This document shows positions 1 through 7,936 of a DNA stretch of 43,614 nt, piece after piece (position 1 is the first letter of the stretch; each line of letters opens with the position of its first letter). Source of the DNA: a virus; IMG/VR virus record IMGVR_UViG_3300020442_002649, positions 1 through 43,614 of that record; one strand, given 5' to 3'. Below the pieces are notes generated by a model. It had not been told where the DNA came from. It did no database searches and saw nothing but the letters and a program-made list of their open reading frames with translations. A program made the translations under genes and the position numbers.

Positions 1-460
1 GAAAATAGTGTGTATTATTTTCATATGGAGGGAAAGGTTTTCTGTGGTCAAAGCCTTTTAATTTTCTTAGGTCTTCTATTCTATCTATAATTTTTTTATT
101 AAAAGGAAATCTAATTCCAAGCAATGGCTGATCCTGATAATCCAAAACTTTAATCCAATGAGATCTATCAATCTTTCTTAATGGATATTGTAGATTTTCT
201 ATACTCTGTAAAATATCAATACCATCATTTTTAAACTGCTTATCATATGCAACTAATTTACGTTTTACTAATGCATGTTGTCTATCGGTCATAGGAGTAC
301 CTTTGCTGACCTGTTTAGCAATACTTTTTAAGATTCCTGCATCTTCTCTTTTTAAAACATAACCAAAATCTTTTTCTCTAGCAAAAGCTGGTCTTGGTAT
401 TTCTATACCTGTGAGAAGAGAAAGACATTGCTCGCATGTTTTGAAATCATCTTTGTCCAT
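1..460 (-). CDS. Partial phage protein, possibly N-terminus of a DNA helicase
   Basis: An open frame runs from an ATG at 460 to the left edge of the window with no stop, giving 153 codons of a longer protein. It begins MDKDDFKTCEQCL. Its second half has the pattern PLRKIDRSHWIKV, then IRFPFNKKIIDRIEDL, then an aromatic-rich stretch. I associate this with the accessory domain in front of some SF2/SNF2-type helicases, but no helicase motif lies inside the window, so the assignment is weak. In T4, uvsW helicase lies near uvsY, which would fit this place on the far side of the glycan island. A consensus sigma70-type promoter sits directly upstream and would leave almost no leader. Confidence 0.5.
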   Translation of the reverse strand, partial: MDKDDFKTCEQCLSLLTGIEIPRPAFAREKDFGYVLKREDAGILKSIAKQVSKGTPMTDRQHALVKRKLVAYDKQFKNDGIDILQSIENLQYPLRKIDRSHWIKVLDYQDQPLLGIRFPFNKKIIDRIEDLRKLKGFDHRKPFPPYENNTHYF

Positions 461-466
461 GTTTAT

Positions 467-495
467 ATTATACTTGATTATAGCTTAGATGTCAA
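467..495 (-). promoter_or_regulatory. Consensus sigma70-type promoter (early promoter candidate)
   Basis: On the minus strand TTGACA (490-495) is followed by a 17-base spacer and TATAAT (467-472): both hexamers match the bacterial consensus exactly. The -35 box is preceded by AAAACGC, as upstream of gene 32. Only six bases separate the -10 box from the ATG at 460, so the transcript would be leaderless or nearly so. The -35 box lies inside the last codons of the preceding gene. Confidence 0.75.
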
Positions 496-1326
496 GCGTT
501 TTATGGGAAAACCTGTAGATATTTCTTCAATTGTCCATTCAGTATAGACAATATCGTTAAGCCACTGTGTCCTATCTGGCTTTGCAGGATTGTTTATTTT
601 TGTGAGATCTGTGTTACCTACGTCATATGCAAGGCTGTCAGGTCCTACAAATACTGGCACTCCTTGTATCACAGCATGGGTGGCAGGGTTACTTGACCAA
701 TTGACTACAGCATAAGCATTTGTACAATCAAAGTCAAAGTCATCATAGGTACCTGTTACGTGTTGTGGGTGTTGTATTTTGACATTTGAAAATTCATATT
801 CCATACCTGGCACAGGACATCTAGGATGAGGTCTAACAATTATCTGTCTATCTGTATGTTGTCTTATAGTATCTATTGTTTCGAATACCCAGGTTTGCAC
901 AGATTTTTGATTTCGCCATTGATGACTTTTATTATGCTGACAAGCAATTATTATAGGCCCGTCTTGATTATTAGTCCATGGTTTTAAAAATAACCCAAGA
1001 GCATCAGCACGAGAACTATTATTATGAAGTCCACCAAAATCAGCGTCGCGATTAATTCCATTGATGCCTACCTTCCAAGTGGATCCGCGTTTAATACCTC
1101 CGACTTCGAGAACAATACAGGCTCTATTTTCTTTCTTGGCTCTTTCAAAGATTTCCTTGTTTGAAGCCATTCTTCCGTGCCACAGTACACTCCAAATAAC
1201 ATCAACATCACCATGTGTATCATTATATACACAGGTATGCCCAAGATTATGAGCACCAGTAGCAAAGGCATCAAACACAGGTTTCGAATTAAGGGCACCG
1301 TTTCTAGTCCAAAGATTAAATTTCAT
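478..1326 (-). CDS. GT-B-like glycosyltransferase (paralogue 1 of 4)
   Basis: This 282-aa protein belongs to a four-member family in this window (others end at 2152, 3080 and 13986). Shared signatures are a central IIACQHN...QIIVRPHPR block, resembling the donor-site region of capsule-type GT-B enzymes, and a C-terminal NWSSNPATHAVIQGVPVFV block followed by a VGNTDL...W...W.IEEISTG tail. The RPHP and S-S-x-x-x-x-A-x-x-G-x-P patterns are typical of surface polysaccharide or CDP-glycerol-type transferases. The exact sugar cannot be read. No signal peptide or membrane segment is seen, so it should act in the cytoplasm. Its ATG lies inside the last codons of the upstream gene (11-base overlap), implying translational coupling. 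It is the last gene of the island. Confidence 0.7.
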   Translation of the reverse strand: MKFNLWTRNGALNSKPVFDAFATGAHNLGHTCVYNDTHGDVDVIWSVLWHGRMASNKEIFERAKKENRACIVLEVGGIKRGSTWKVGINGINRDADFGGLHNNSSRADALGLFLKPWTNNQDGPIIIACQHNKSHQWRNQKSVQTWVFETIDTIRQHTDRQIIVRPHPRCPVPGMEYEFSNVKIQHPQHVTGTYDDFDFDCTNAYAVVNWSSNPATHAVIQGVPVFVGPDSLAYDVGNTDLTKINNPAKPDRTQWLNDIVYTEWTIEEISTGFPIKRLTSKL

Positions 1327-2164
1327 TCCAATATGCTTCTGTCCTATTTACCATTAGATCCTTAGGCAAACTTTTCTTTGTGTTTTTTCTATCGCCCTTC
1401 ATATGATCTATCCATGTACCTAATACAGAATTTATTAGAGGATGTCCTCCACCTCCTGTTTTAGCAGTGCGTATATACATTTCTGCACTGTAATCTAAAA
1501 CTTCAGGATAATAATCTTTCATTGCATTTAAAATGCTACCAAACACAAAAGAGTCGTGCCATTCTTCCAATTTGAAAATACCGTTCTCTGCATCTTCATA
1601 TACACGCTCAAACTCTTTTAAGAAGTCTTTGCAAATTGCATCTTTTAAATTTAAGCCATAGAACCCACACTCTGGCCACGTCTGTGAACCTTTACCTCTG
1701 CCTACATAAGTTAACCATTTGTCGTTTGGTAACAAGTTTTTAAACTGATCATAAGTCCAGTTACTATGTACAAAAGTATCTGCATCCATCCATACACACC
1801 AATGTGAACTACGTTCACATGCATCAAACACTGCATATACTTTGTTAGCAAACCGTATCGCGTCCCACTTGAATCTCTTATGATGATCTCTTGGACGCCT
1901 TATTCTAATTTCTTCAGGCGGTATTCCGTTAGCCCTAGGGTCATTAGCCCAACGAGCTTTAAAGGCATTTAATTTTGGTAATGCATCTTTTGCATTTATA
2001 ATGGTTATTTGATTTGCATCAGGATTGTTAGGATTACAATCTTCTGCATAAACTAATAAATTAATACGTTTATCAACCTTTTCTGCAAAGCTATCTATAA
2101 ACCTTTGTCCGTATAAGTCCATTCCCGGTTTATGGAATGTTGTACAAACTGTTATTCCGTCCAT
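1316..2164 (-). CDS. GT-A-type glycosyltransferase
   Basis: The protein has a WMDADTFV segment (DAD at residues 127-129 from the chosen start), a DxD metal/nucleotide-sugar motif at the end of a hydrophobic strand. Downstream are a glycine-rich stretch and WPECGFYGLNL, as in GT-A transferases that read a nucleotide-sugar donor. The frame is open further upstream to an ATG at 2191, but that start would overlap the preceding gene by 40 bases. The ATG at 2164 has GAGG eight bases upstream and gives 282 aa, so I prefer it. Acceptor and sugar are unknown. It is flanked by GT-B paralogues in the same operon. Confidence 0.7.
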   Translation of the reverse strand: MDGITVCTTFHKPGMDLYGQRFIDSFAEKVDKRINLLVYAEDCNPNNPDANQITIINAKDALPKLNAFKARWANDPRANGIPPEEIRIRRPRDHHKRFKWDAIRFANKVYAVFDACERSSHWCVWMDADTFVHSNWTYDQFKNLLPNDKWLTYVGRGKGSQTWPECGFYGLNLKDAICKDFLKEFERVYEDAENGIFKLEEWHDSFVFGSILNAMKDYYPEVLDYSAEMYIRTAKTGGGGHPLINSVLGTWIDHMKGDRKNTKKSLPKDLMVNRTEAYWNEI

Positions 2165-3096
2165 GCCCATTTCCTCATGTGTTGCCAACAATCACCTGAA
2201 GCAAGTTCGTCAAGTCTCCAATGCATCATTGCCAATCTACGTAACCATGATTCTCTGTCGAACTCATAGTTCGGTCTTTCTAAATTTGCAAGATTAGTAT
2301 TTGCTACTTCTGCCGCTTGACTTCTCTGTGGATCTAACACAAAAATTGGTACGCCTTCAATTGCACTTACTACACCAGGACTACTGTTATAACTGATTAC
2401 ACAATACGCATCATGTAAATCCTTCAATAAACTAACACTTGGAGAACTGTATCTTACCTTATGTCCTATAGCTCTTAACTGCATCATATGTTTGTGATTG
2501 CTTTTATCTCCAGGATGAAATCTAATCTGTATAGGCCTATCACTATACTTTCTAATGTTTTGTATCAACGGATGTAACCATTGTATCACAGGTAATCCGT
2601 CCATGCTCCAGCCAGTATCTCTTTGACAAGTTATTAAAATGTAATCACCATGTTTCTTCCAAGGTTTAGTTTGTATGCTTAATCTTCTTTGTAACTCTTG
2701 CCATCTGCTTGGATCTATTCTTGAATCACAATATTCTCCTGAGTTGGGAAATATACCATCATAGCTATATCTAAGATATGTATTTTTATTGCCCGGGTCG
2801 TAAGCTAAAAATAAATTTGCATCTGCAATAATTGTTCTTCTTTTTATTTCAGCTTGTCCTGATAGCACTGCTCTTCTAAGGTTAAGATGTGGAACATGTT
2901 TACTTCCTGGGTGAACATAGCCTTGTAAAACACCCACGTCTGAAGGTTCATATGTAAATGATGTAATCAACATACCTTTGTCGCCTACTTTGTTTACACC
3001 TTGGATAAAATTTTGTAATAGCTTTGGCTTTTCTGGATTTTTATTACCTGGTGGTATTGCATTCATGTATGCATAAACTTTAAGCGGGGTTGTCAT
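2152..3096 (-). CDS. GT-B-like glycosyltransferase (paralogue 2 of 4)
   Basis: This 314-aa protein aligns by eye with the neighbours ending at 478 and 3080. It has ILITCQRDTGWSMDG, then a PIQIRFHPGDK donor-site-like block, then SYNSSPGVVSAIEGVPIFV and a C-terminal VANTNLANLE...W...HWRLDELASG tail. Such blocks occur in capsule- or LPS-type transferases of GT-B fold. Two tryptophan/aspartate positions near WSMDG resemble those of paralogue 1. No membrane segment is visible. It overlaps the gene upstream by 17 bases and the one downstream by 13 bases. Substrate unknown; family assignment moderately sure, function inferred. Confidence 0.7.
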   Translation of the reverse strand: MTTPLKVYAYMNAIPPGNKNPEKPKLLQNFIQGVNKVGDKGMLITSFTYEPSDVGVLQGYVHPGSKHVPHLNLRRAVLSGQAEIKRRTIIADANLFLAYDPGNKNTYLRYSYDGIFPNSGEYCDSRIDPSRWQELQRRLSIQTKPWKKHGDYILITCQRDTGWSMDGLPVIQWLHPLIQNIRKYSDRPIQIRFHPGDKSNHKHMMQLRAIGHKVRYSSPSVSLLKDLHDAYCVISYNSSPGVVSAIEGVPIFVLDPQRSQAAEVANTNLANLERPNYEFDRESWLRRLAMMHWRLDELASGDCWQHMRKWAWTE

Positions 3097-3946
3097 ATAA
3101 TTTCATCCCTTCTATCATGTTGTATGCTACACCTTTACTCATTTCTTCTAAAGTATATTGACAATGTGCTATGTAATGAAGCACGTTCATAAACTCTTCT
3201 CTTGAAGGATATTTAGGATCTTCTATTGCCGCTAAATCAGTATTAGCAACTGATTGAACACAATTAGGCGCCATTGTAAAAGCTGGAATGCCGTAGTGCA
3301 TTGCTTCTAGTGCGGCCATGCTTTGATACGTAACTAATGCCCATACATCATCTCTAAAACATTGTGCGGCAACAGAGTTATCTTTAATCCTTTCAGATCT
3401 TTTTACACCGTCTTTGTGTCTTATTATAATTTCTCTGGCGGTGTATTTTCTCAATTCCTTTACAGTATTTGTTACCCATTCATTCCTATTTATGTTATAA
3501 AAATTACAAGGCTTTTCTGAAGGTGTCACAAGTAAGATTGGTCCTTTCTTTAACCTATCGCCTCTTGGAGTTTTGAATCCTCCATAAGTCAAGTAAGGTG
3601 CTGTCCTACACATTTCTTGAAATCTATCACCAGGCATGTTTGGTCTAATTTGTGTATGTTGGACATTGTTTTTGACAATCCTATACCAAATCTTTTTCTT
3701 CATAAGATTACCCATGTAACCGTTATCTACATAATAGAATGGACGCCCTGTTTCCCAACACTTATAAATTTCCTTACGTTTTGTCATGCTTCTAAAGGAT
3801 ACAGGAATATCATTAGGCCATGGTGACTCATTTATCTTGCTTGATATTTCTTTCCTATCAATTACAAGGGCATGTGTACCATGTTGCCAATGCTTGAGAA
3901 TTTGATCTGTTCCGTCAAGCATTAACATCTGTGGTTTATTTTGCAT
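3080..3946 (-). CDS. GT-B-like glycosyltransferase (paralogue 3 of 4)
   Basis: This 288-aa protein shows the family pattern in a more diverged form: GPILLVTPSEKPCNFYN, then REIIIRHKDG in place of R-x-HP, then TYQSMAALEAMHYGIPAF and VANTDLAAIEDPKYPSREEF with a YTLEEMSKG end. The N-terminal half has FYYVDNGYMGN, closely matched in the fourth paralogue (FFHIDNGYIGN), so these two form a subgroup. Loss of the histidine in the RxHP block may mean a different donor. It overlaps its upstream neighbour by 11 bases. No signal peptide. A cytoplasmic transferase of the glycan island; acceptor not identifiable. Confidence 0.65.
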   Translation of the reverse strand: MQNKPQMLMLDGTDQILKHWQHGTHALVIDRKEISSKINESPWPNDIPVSFRSMTKRKEIYKCWETGRPFYYVDNGYMGNLMKKKIWYRIVKNNVQHTQIRPNMPGDRFQEMCRTAPYLTYGGFKTPRGDRLKKGPILLVTPSEKPCNFYNINRNEWVTNTVKELRKYTAREIIIRHKDGVKRSERIKDNSVAAQCFRDDVWALVTYQSMAALEAMHYGIPAFTMAPNCVQSVANTDLAAIEDPKYPSREEFMNVLHYIAHCQYTLEEMSKGVAYNMIEGMKLYDNPA

Positions 3947-4646
3947 TATTGTCCCCGTGCATCATGTTGTGTAATTCATTTTTCCACAGTTGATGATATG
4001 TGCAATATCTATAATTTTCAAACCAAGGACCACCTTCTGTATAGTGTATTGCTTTTGGTGTCCCGTCCTCTGGCTCGTTATACCAATCTACTAACCAATT
4101 CCATTCATGGCTTACTTGGCCAACTTCTGAATCATCTAGCCAAGCAAATCTATGCAGATACTTTCCTGTTGTTTCAGGATCATTAACAAGTTCTGTAGTT
4201 ACTGCTTTATTTTTTTCATGTCCGCAATTCCATAGTACCATGGAGCTCCAATTTTTCCTTGGATATAATGTCTGTTGTTGACCGTCCATTTTTGTTCCAG
4301 GCTTCGGTGTATGATCATGATGAGCACACATGACGGCATATTTGTCATCTGCTAAATCAAATAATTTTTGTACATCTTCTAAAAAGATAAAATCGCAATC
4401 ACAAAACAAAGCCCAACCACTAAAGTTTGTAAGTTCAGGAATTAAAAATCTACTGAATGTAAATTCTGTAGATCCTAGCTTATCAGTATCTCTTCTATAC
4501 CAACCTTGTTCTCTCAAATCTGTAAGTTTCAAAGGGATAACTTCTACATTTTTATTTCGTGCTTCGAGACTATGTTTGCAAACTTGCCATGCAACATCTT
4601 CTCTTGTATCATAACCAACAAATACTTTTAAATTATTTTCGCTCAA
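3936..4646 (-). CDS. GT-A (GT8-like) glycosyltransferase with a TTG start
   Basis: The core FSGWALFCDCDFIFLEDV carries a DCD metal-binding motif, and a later AIHYTEGGPWF resembles the C-terminal His/Gly motif of GT8-like retaining transferases. An ATG at 4673 is in frame but has no ribosome-binding site and would overlap the upstream gene by 41 bases. The TTG at 4646 has GGAGG six bases upstream and starts SENNLKVFVGYDT, the natural beginning of the fold, so I call a 236-aa product from TTG. The overlap with the upstream fusion gene is then 14 bases. Donor and acceptor are not determined. Confidence 0.7.
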   Translation of the reverse strand: MSENNLKVFVGYDTREDVAWQVCKHSLEARNKNVEVIPLKLTDLREQGWYRRDTDKLGSTEFTFSRFLIPELTNFSGWALFCDCDFIFLEDVQKLFDLADDKYAVMCAHHDHTPKPGTKMDGQQQTLYPRKNWSSMVLWNCGHEKNKAVTTELVNDPETTGKYLHRFAWLDDSEVGQVSHEWNWLVDWYNEPEDGTPKAIHYTEGGPWFENYRYCTYHQLWKNELHNMMHGDNNAK

Positions 4647-5403
4647 TATCTTCCTCCACACAGTTCTCGCCATACTGTATCTCTACAACCTTTAACGGCT
4701 TGTCTGTCTCATTTGCAAGCATGTGCCATTGGTCTTTTCTTATGTGTAAGGATTGATGCTTTTTGTATTTTTCAAGCGTGATATCTGTTGCTACGTCCAA
4801 ACCGTAAACAGATGCCTCTCCTTCTGATACAAACCAATGTTCTGCTCTTTGTTGATGTCGTTGCATACTTAACCTTTTTCCTGGATCAACAGTAAGCTCT
4901 TTAACTTTAACATGTGGACCATATTCATGCAACACTCTGTAATATCCCCATTGTCTTTCCGTCTTAGGTTCTTTCCATTCTCGTAATATCCAGCTAGAAG
5001 AATTTTTCTTAAAAGCACCTCCTATGCCGTATTCAAACATTACATTAGGATCCTCACCATAAATTCTAACTTCAGGAGTATTATCCTTACCTCTATCTCC
5101 GCCGTTTGCAAATACTATTGTCTTGTTATATCCGCTTGTAGCCTTCAACTTAAATATTGCACCACAAGCACTTCCATCTGAATCGTCCCAAGAAAGTGTT
5201 TCGTCTACCATAGACAAATTACTTACAATCGTATTGCGTTCTTCAAAAGGCATAAACGCTTGTCCTTTTTTCTCAACTAACCAATCATCAGAATTAATTC
5301 CAACAACAAGTTTGTCTCCAAGTTGTTTAGCTTCTTTGAACAATTCTATGTGTCCAGAGTGCAGTGGATCGAACCCACCAGTGACTAAAACAATGCGTTC
5401 CAT
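4633..5403 (-). CDS. Nucleotidyltransferase-cupin fusion protein
   Basis: Residues 1-140 form a cytidylyl/adenylyltransferase-like domain with GFDPLHSGH (10-18), the HxGH nucleotide-binding motif, and a later NGGDRGKDNTPE and KKNSSSWIL. It is closely related to the C-terminal half of HldE encoded at 39109-40359. Residues 150-256 are a separate cupin like the C-terminus of type II mannose-6-phosphate isomerases: QWGYY, PGKRLSMQRH, RAEHWFV and QWHML, with probable metal ligands among His183, His189 and His227. The protein may activate a phosphosugar and isomerise or bind a related sugar; this is inference. It sits amid glycosyltransferases in the island. A CATAAATA motif lies five bases before the ATG. 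Confidence 0.75.
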   Translation of the reverse strand: MERIVLVTGGFDPLHSGHIELFKEAKQLGDKLVVGINSDDWLVEKKGQAFMPFEERNTIVSNLSMVDETLSWDDSDGSACGAIFKLKATSGYNKTIVFANGGDRGKDNTPEVRIYGEDPNVMFEYGIGGAFKKNSSSWILREWKEPKTERQWGYYRVLHEYGPHVKVKELTVDPGKRLSMQRHQQRAEHWFVSEGEASVYGLDVATDITLEKYKKHQSLHIRKDQWHMLANETDKPLKVVEIQYGENCVEEDIERK

Positions 5404-5408
5404 GTAGA

Positions 5409-5416
5409 TATTTATG
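5409..5416 (-). promoter_or_regulatory. Late-promoter-like motif (CATAAATA) inside the glycan island
   Basis: CATAAATA on the minus strand lies in the 21-base gap before the nucleotidyltransferase-cupin gene, one of only two gaps of this size in the island. It matches the NATAAATA form of T4-type late promoters but ends only five bases before the ATG, so a transcript would be leaderless. It could be chance in AT-rich DNA. Confidence 0.3.
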
Positions 5417-5424
5417 TTAGCAGT

Positions 5425-6096
5425 TTATTGGGGCTTGGTGAAATGGTAAGTGTAGCTATTCCATCCTAGTATTGGCTTACCAAATGCATTCATTATTTCT
5501 TGTTGCAATTTACCGATACGCGGAGGTTTATTAAATTTTAGGTTTGTTTTTAAAAGGATTTGTCCACCTGGATTCAAGAATTCAAACATGTTATCACGCC
5601 AATAAAGCCAATCCTTTTCATAAAATTCTATTCCTCTTATGTCATTGAACTGTGTTCTAAAAGCTGTTATGACATCATATGTTTTTGGTAGTTGTATATG
5701 TTTGCTTTTTAAAACTTTTAATTCAAACAAATCTAAATTGTAATGCTGATGAATTTTATATACAGGATCGTCTAAGCGTTTTTGTACTTCTGTGCCTTGT
5801 GTATCATGTCCTATTGTGTTACACAATTTTAAAAATTGTCCTGCTCCTGTTCCTATATCTAAAATAGATTTTTTGTTACTGTTTTTTAAATTTAAGTAAT
5901 TTATAAACGAAACTTTTTCTGCGGTCTTTCTATCTTTTGGTGGAAAGTATCCTTCCATTGCATAAACTGTGTCTGCATGTTCATCACACCAATCAGATGT
6001 AAAGTCGTCAAACAAAATAGATCTAGCCCAATCTAGTTCCCTACCAGAGCAACTGTGTTGGCTTCTATCACTTCTATATTTTGCTATATCTATCAT
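5425..6096 (-). CDS. Class I SAM-dependent methyltransferase
   Basis: This 223-aa protein has the SAM-binding motif I as ILDIGTGAGQF (residues 78-88), then an acidic post-I position in QGTEVQK, then TYDVITAFR and a FLNPGGQILLKTN segment corresponding to motifs II-III. The N-terminal 70 residues (DFTSDWCDEHADTVYAMEGYFPP) resemble the region ahead of the fold in sugar- or small-molecule methyltransferases such as Methyltransf_11/23 types. Start and upstream stop share ATGA with the gene ending at 6093, so the two are probably coupled. In context it would methylate a sugar or a glycan precursor; substrate unproven. Confidence 0.75.
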   Translation of the reverse strand: MIDIAKYRSDRSQHSCSGRELDWARSILFDDFTSDWCDEHADTVYAMEGYFPPKDRKTAEKVSFINYLNLKNSNKKSILDIGTGAGQFLKLCNTIGHDTQGTEVQKRLDDPVYKIHQHYNLDLFELKVLKSKHIQLPKTYDVITAFRTQFNDIRGIEFYEKDWLYWRDNMFEFLNPGGQILLKTNLKFNKPPRIGKLQQEIMNAFGKPILGWNSYTYHFTKPQ

Positions 6097-6767
6097 TCTT
6101 TGCTCGTTGTTGATTTAATACCTTGGCACTTTGTGAAGTAAGGTTTGTAAGCTCTTATCCATGGACATAGTTGTCTACACATAATTGCATCATTAGGCCA
6201 CCAACCTATATCTTCTTGTAATTGCATTACCTCTCTTGCCGCTTCTGGGTAAATTATATAAGCACTATGACCAGGTAAGCCTTGAGGTACATCATTGCCT
6301 GTAAGCCAAGGTACTTCATTTATACCATTGTGTAATTTTCTATCATATTCTTTTGCGGAGAATGTAGCACCTATTGGATCGTTAATGCTTATTGCTCCGT
6401 TGTCTGGAAACCATTCTAGCACACTTAAATCAAACTTTCTTGTGAATATTGCATCGTGTTCTAATATCATAATCGGTTGATTAAGCGTAACACATTTTCG
6501 CCATAACATGTAATGACTTTGTGCGGCCGCAATTCTTTTATCATTATCATATGTTTTATATGCAGAAAGCAACAGTCCCGTTTTTGGACAGGTTATCTTT
6601 TTTCTTAAAGGCCATGTGTAGTTTACCTTCCACATGTTTTCAGGAGTGATTGCAGGAAACTTTTCTACATCTAAATGAGACTCTGTTTCAATAATGCTAC
6701 GTACACAACGATCAGAATGTTTTTCACTATCTTCATGATTTTGTATGTAAATTACAAAGGCTTGCAT
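6093..6767 (-). CDS. Glycosyltransferase family 25-like protein
   Basis: This 224-aa protein opens with MQAFVIYIQNH and contains RIAAAQSHYMLWRKC followed by IMILEHDAIF (EHD at 103-105), then GHSAYIIYPEAAREV and WWPNDAIMC. The order A-x-x-x-S-H-x-x-L-W, ExD, G-x-x-A-Y-x-I and P-x-D is the usual layout of GT25 (LPS galactosyltransferase) proteins. A second, shorter GT25-like protein lies at 11902-12471. Length is slightly short for the family. It overlaps its upstream methyltransferase gene by 16 bases. Predicted to add a hexose to a lipopolysaccharide-like acceptor in the cytoplasm. Confidence 0.75.
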   Translation of the reverse strand: MQAFVIYIQNHEDSEKHSDRCVRSIIETESHLDVEKFPAITPENMWKVNYTWPLRKKITCPKTGLLLSAYKTYDNDKRIAAAQSHYMLWRKCVTLNQPIMILEHDAIFTRKFDLSVLEWFPDNGAISINDPIGATFSAKEYDRKLHNGINEVPWLTGNDVPQGLPGHSAYIIYPEAAREVMQLQEDIGWWPNDAIMCRQLCPWIRAYKPYFTKCQGIKSTTSKE

Positions 6768-7345
6768 ATCTTTAAAATATAACTATCCTGTTTCTTTTTA
6801 CTACGCCAATCATGGTGCGTAACTTTATAATTTCCTATAGAATCTAATAGCTTATGCCATTTTTCTAATTTAAAATCTTCTGCATGGCTTTTGATCCATG
6901 GATGGTTCATGTTTACCTTGTCTAGGTTCCAAACATCTTCTATGTAATATGTGTCTGTAAATTCTATTAGGTTTTCAAATGTTTTACGCTGTCCATCTGG
7001 TGTATGTAAACCGTCGTCTATAATAAAATCAAACTTAACACCAAGTTGTTTAAAGTAATCGTTACATTCTTTTGCTGTGCTATCAAGTTTTGCATATTTT
7101 ACTCTTACATTGTTAAGCATTGGAAGAGCTTCAGGAGCAACCCTTTCAAACGTGTCAATGGTATAGATGTTTGCATTTGTAAAATATTCTAGCCATACAT
7201 TGATGCTTTCACCTCTAAAGGTTCCAACTTCTAAAATGTTAATTTGCTTTTGACGTAGTTGTTCAAAATCTGCTTCGTACAATTCGTTGTAGCTGTGCCA
7301 AATTTTTTCACAACTATACTTCTTAAACAATTCTAACATGTTCAT
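6752..7345 (-). CDS. Class I SAM methyltransferase (small, CmcI/Methyltransf_24-like)
   Basis: The 197-aa product shows motif I as INILEVGTFRGES (residues 35-47), an acidic end of strand 2 in YTIDTF, and DFIIDDGLHTPDGQRKTFENL, the acidic DDG-H pattern seen in cephalosporin-hydroxylase-like and Methyltransf_24 proteins. Such proteins are common in polysaccharide clusters, where they methylate sugars. The next gene upstream (7342-7914) has the same fold, and the two share a four-base stop/start overlap, so they may be a pair acting on one glycan. Catalytic specificity cannot be read. Confidence 0.7.
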   Translation of the reverse strand: MNMLELFKKYSCEKIWHSYNELYEADFEQLRQKQINILEVGTFRGESINVWLEYFTNANIYTIDTFERVAPEALPMLNNVRVKYAKLDSTAKECNDYFKQLGVKFDFIIDDGLHTPDGQRKTFENLIEFTDTYYIEDVWNLDKVNMNHPWIKSHAEDFKLEKWHKLLDSIGNYKVTHHDWRSKKKQDSYILKICKPL

Positions 7346-7914
7346 ACTCTTACCTCAAACTGATCAGAATGGAAGTTATTTAATTTTAATCCCGTGTTGC
7401 TTATGAATTTGTCAACTGCTTTTTTTACACCAGGCTTTTTATCTCCGTAATCATCTCCGAACAAAATTCCTCCAGGTTTAATTACTTCCAATGCTCTAGT
7501 CAAATCATGCAAGCAACCTTCATATGAATGGCTTGCATCAACGTAAATCCAATCAAGTGGTTCAGTGAAAGTATCAAACCATTCTGCTGTGGACATCCTG
7601 TGTATAGTTACTGGACGGCCAAAGAATCTTACCTTTACGCCTTCGTATATACGATTGTAATACTTTACAAAGTCTGCAGGATCTCTTGACTTAACTAACT
7701 TTGAATATCTATCAAGATATGCTTCATAGTCGCCGTGCTCATCAGATTCTTCATACACTACTGGCGACCAACTGTCTACTAAATGCACATGCCTTGCACG
7801 TTTTAAAAACTTTTCGGAACTATTGCCCTGCCAAACGCCAAGTTCAGCACCTACACTTCCTTCTGGTATCCTTTTCCAGGTTTCATCTGTGCCTGGATTT
7901 TTGCCGAACATCAT
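7342..7914 (-). CDS. Class I SAM methyltransferase (Methyltransf_24-like)
   Basis: This 190-aa protein has GAELGVWQGNSS (about 22-33) as motif I, HLVDSW at the end of strand 2, and LDWIYVDASHSYEGCLHDL then VIKPGGILFGDDYG. This is the D-x-S-H-x-Y pattern of Methyltransf_24 enzymes. AAGGA lies eight bases before the ATG at 7914; the second codon is also ATG, so the start is uncertain by one residue. A 22-base gap separates it from the upstream gene, unusually loose for this operon, but no convincing promoter is seen there. Probable sugar methyltransferase. Confidence 0.75.
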   Translation of the reverse strand: MMFGKNPGTDETWKRIPEGSVGAELGVWQGNSSEKFLKRARHVHLVDSWSPVVYEESDEHGDYEAYLDRYSKLVKSRDPADFVKYYNRIYEGVKVRFFGRPVTIHRMSTAEWFDTFTEPLDWIYVDASHSYEGCLHDLTRALEVIKPGGILFGDDYGDKKPGVKKAVDKFISNTGLKLNNFHSDQFEVRV

Positions 7915-7936
7915 AATTTTAATCCTTCATACATAC

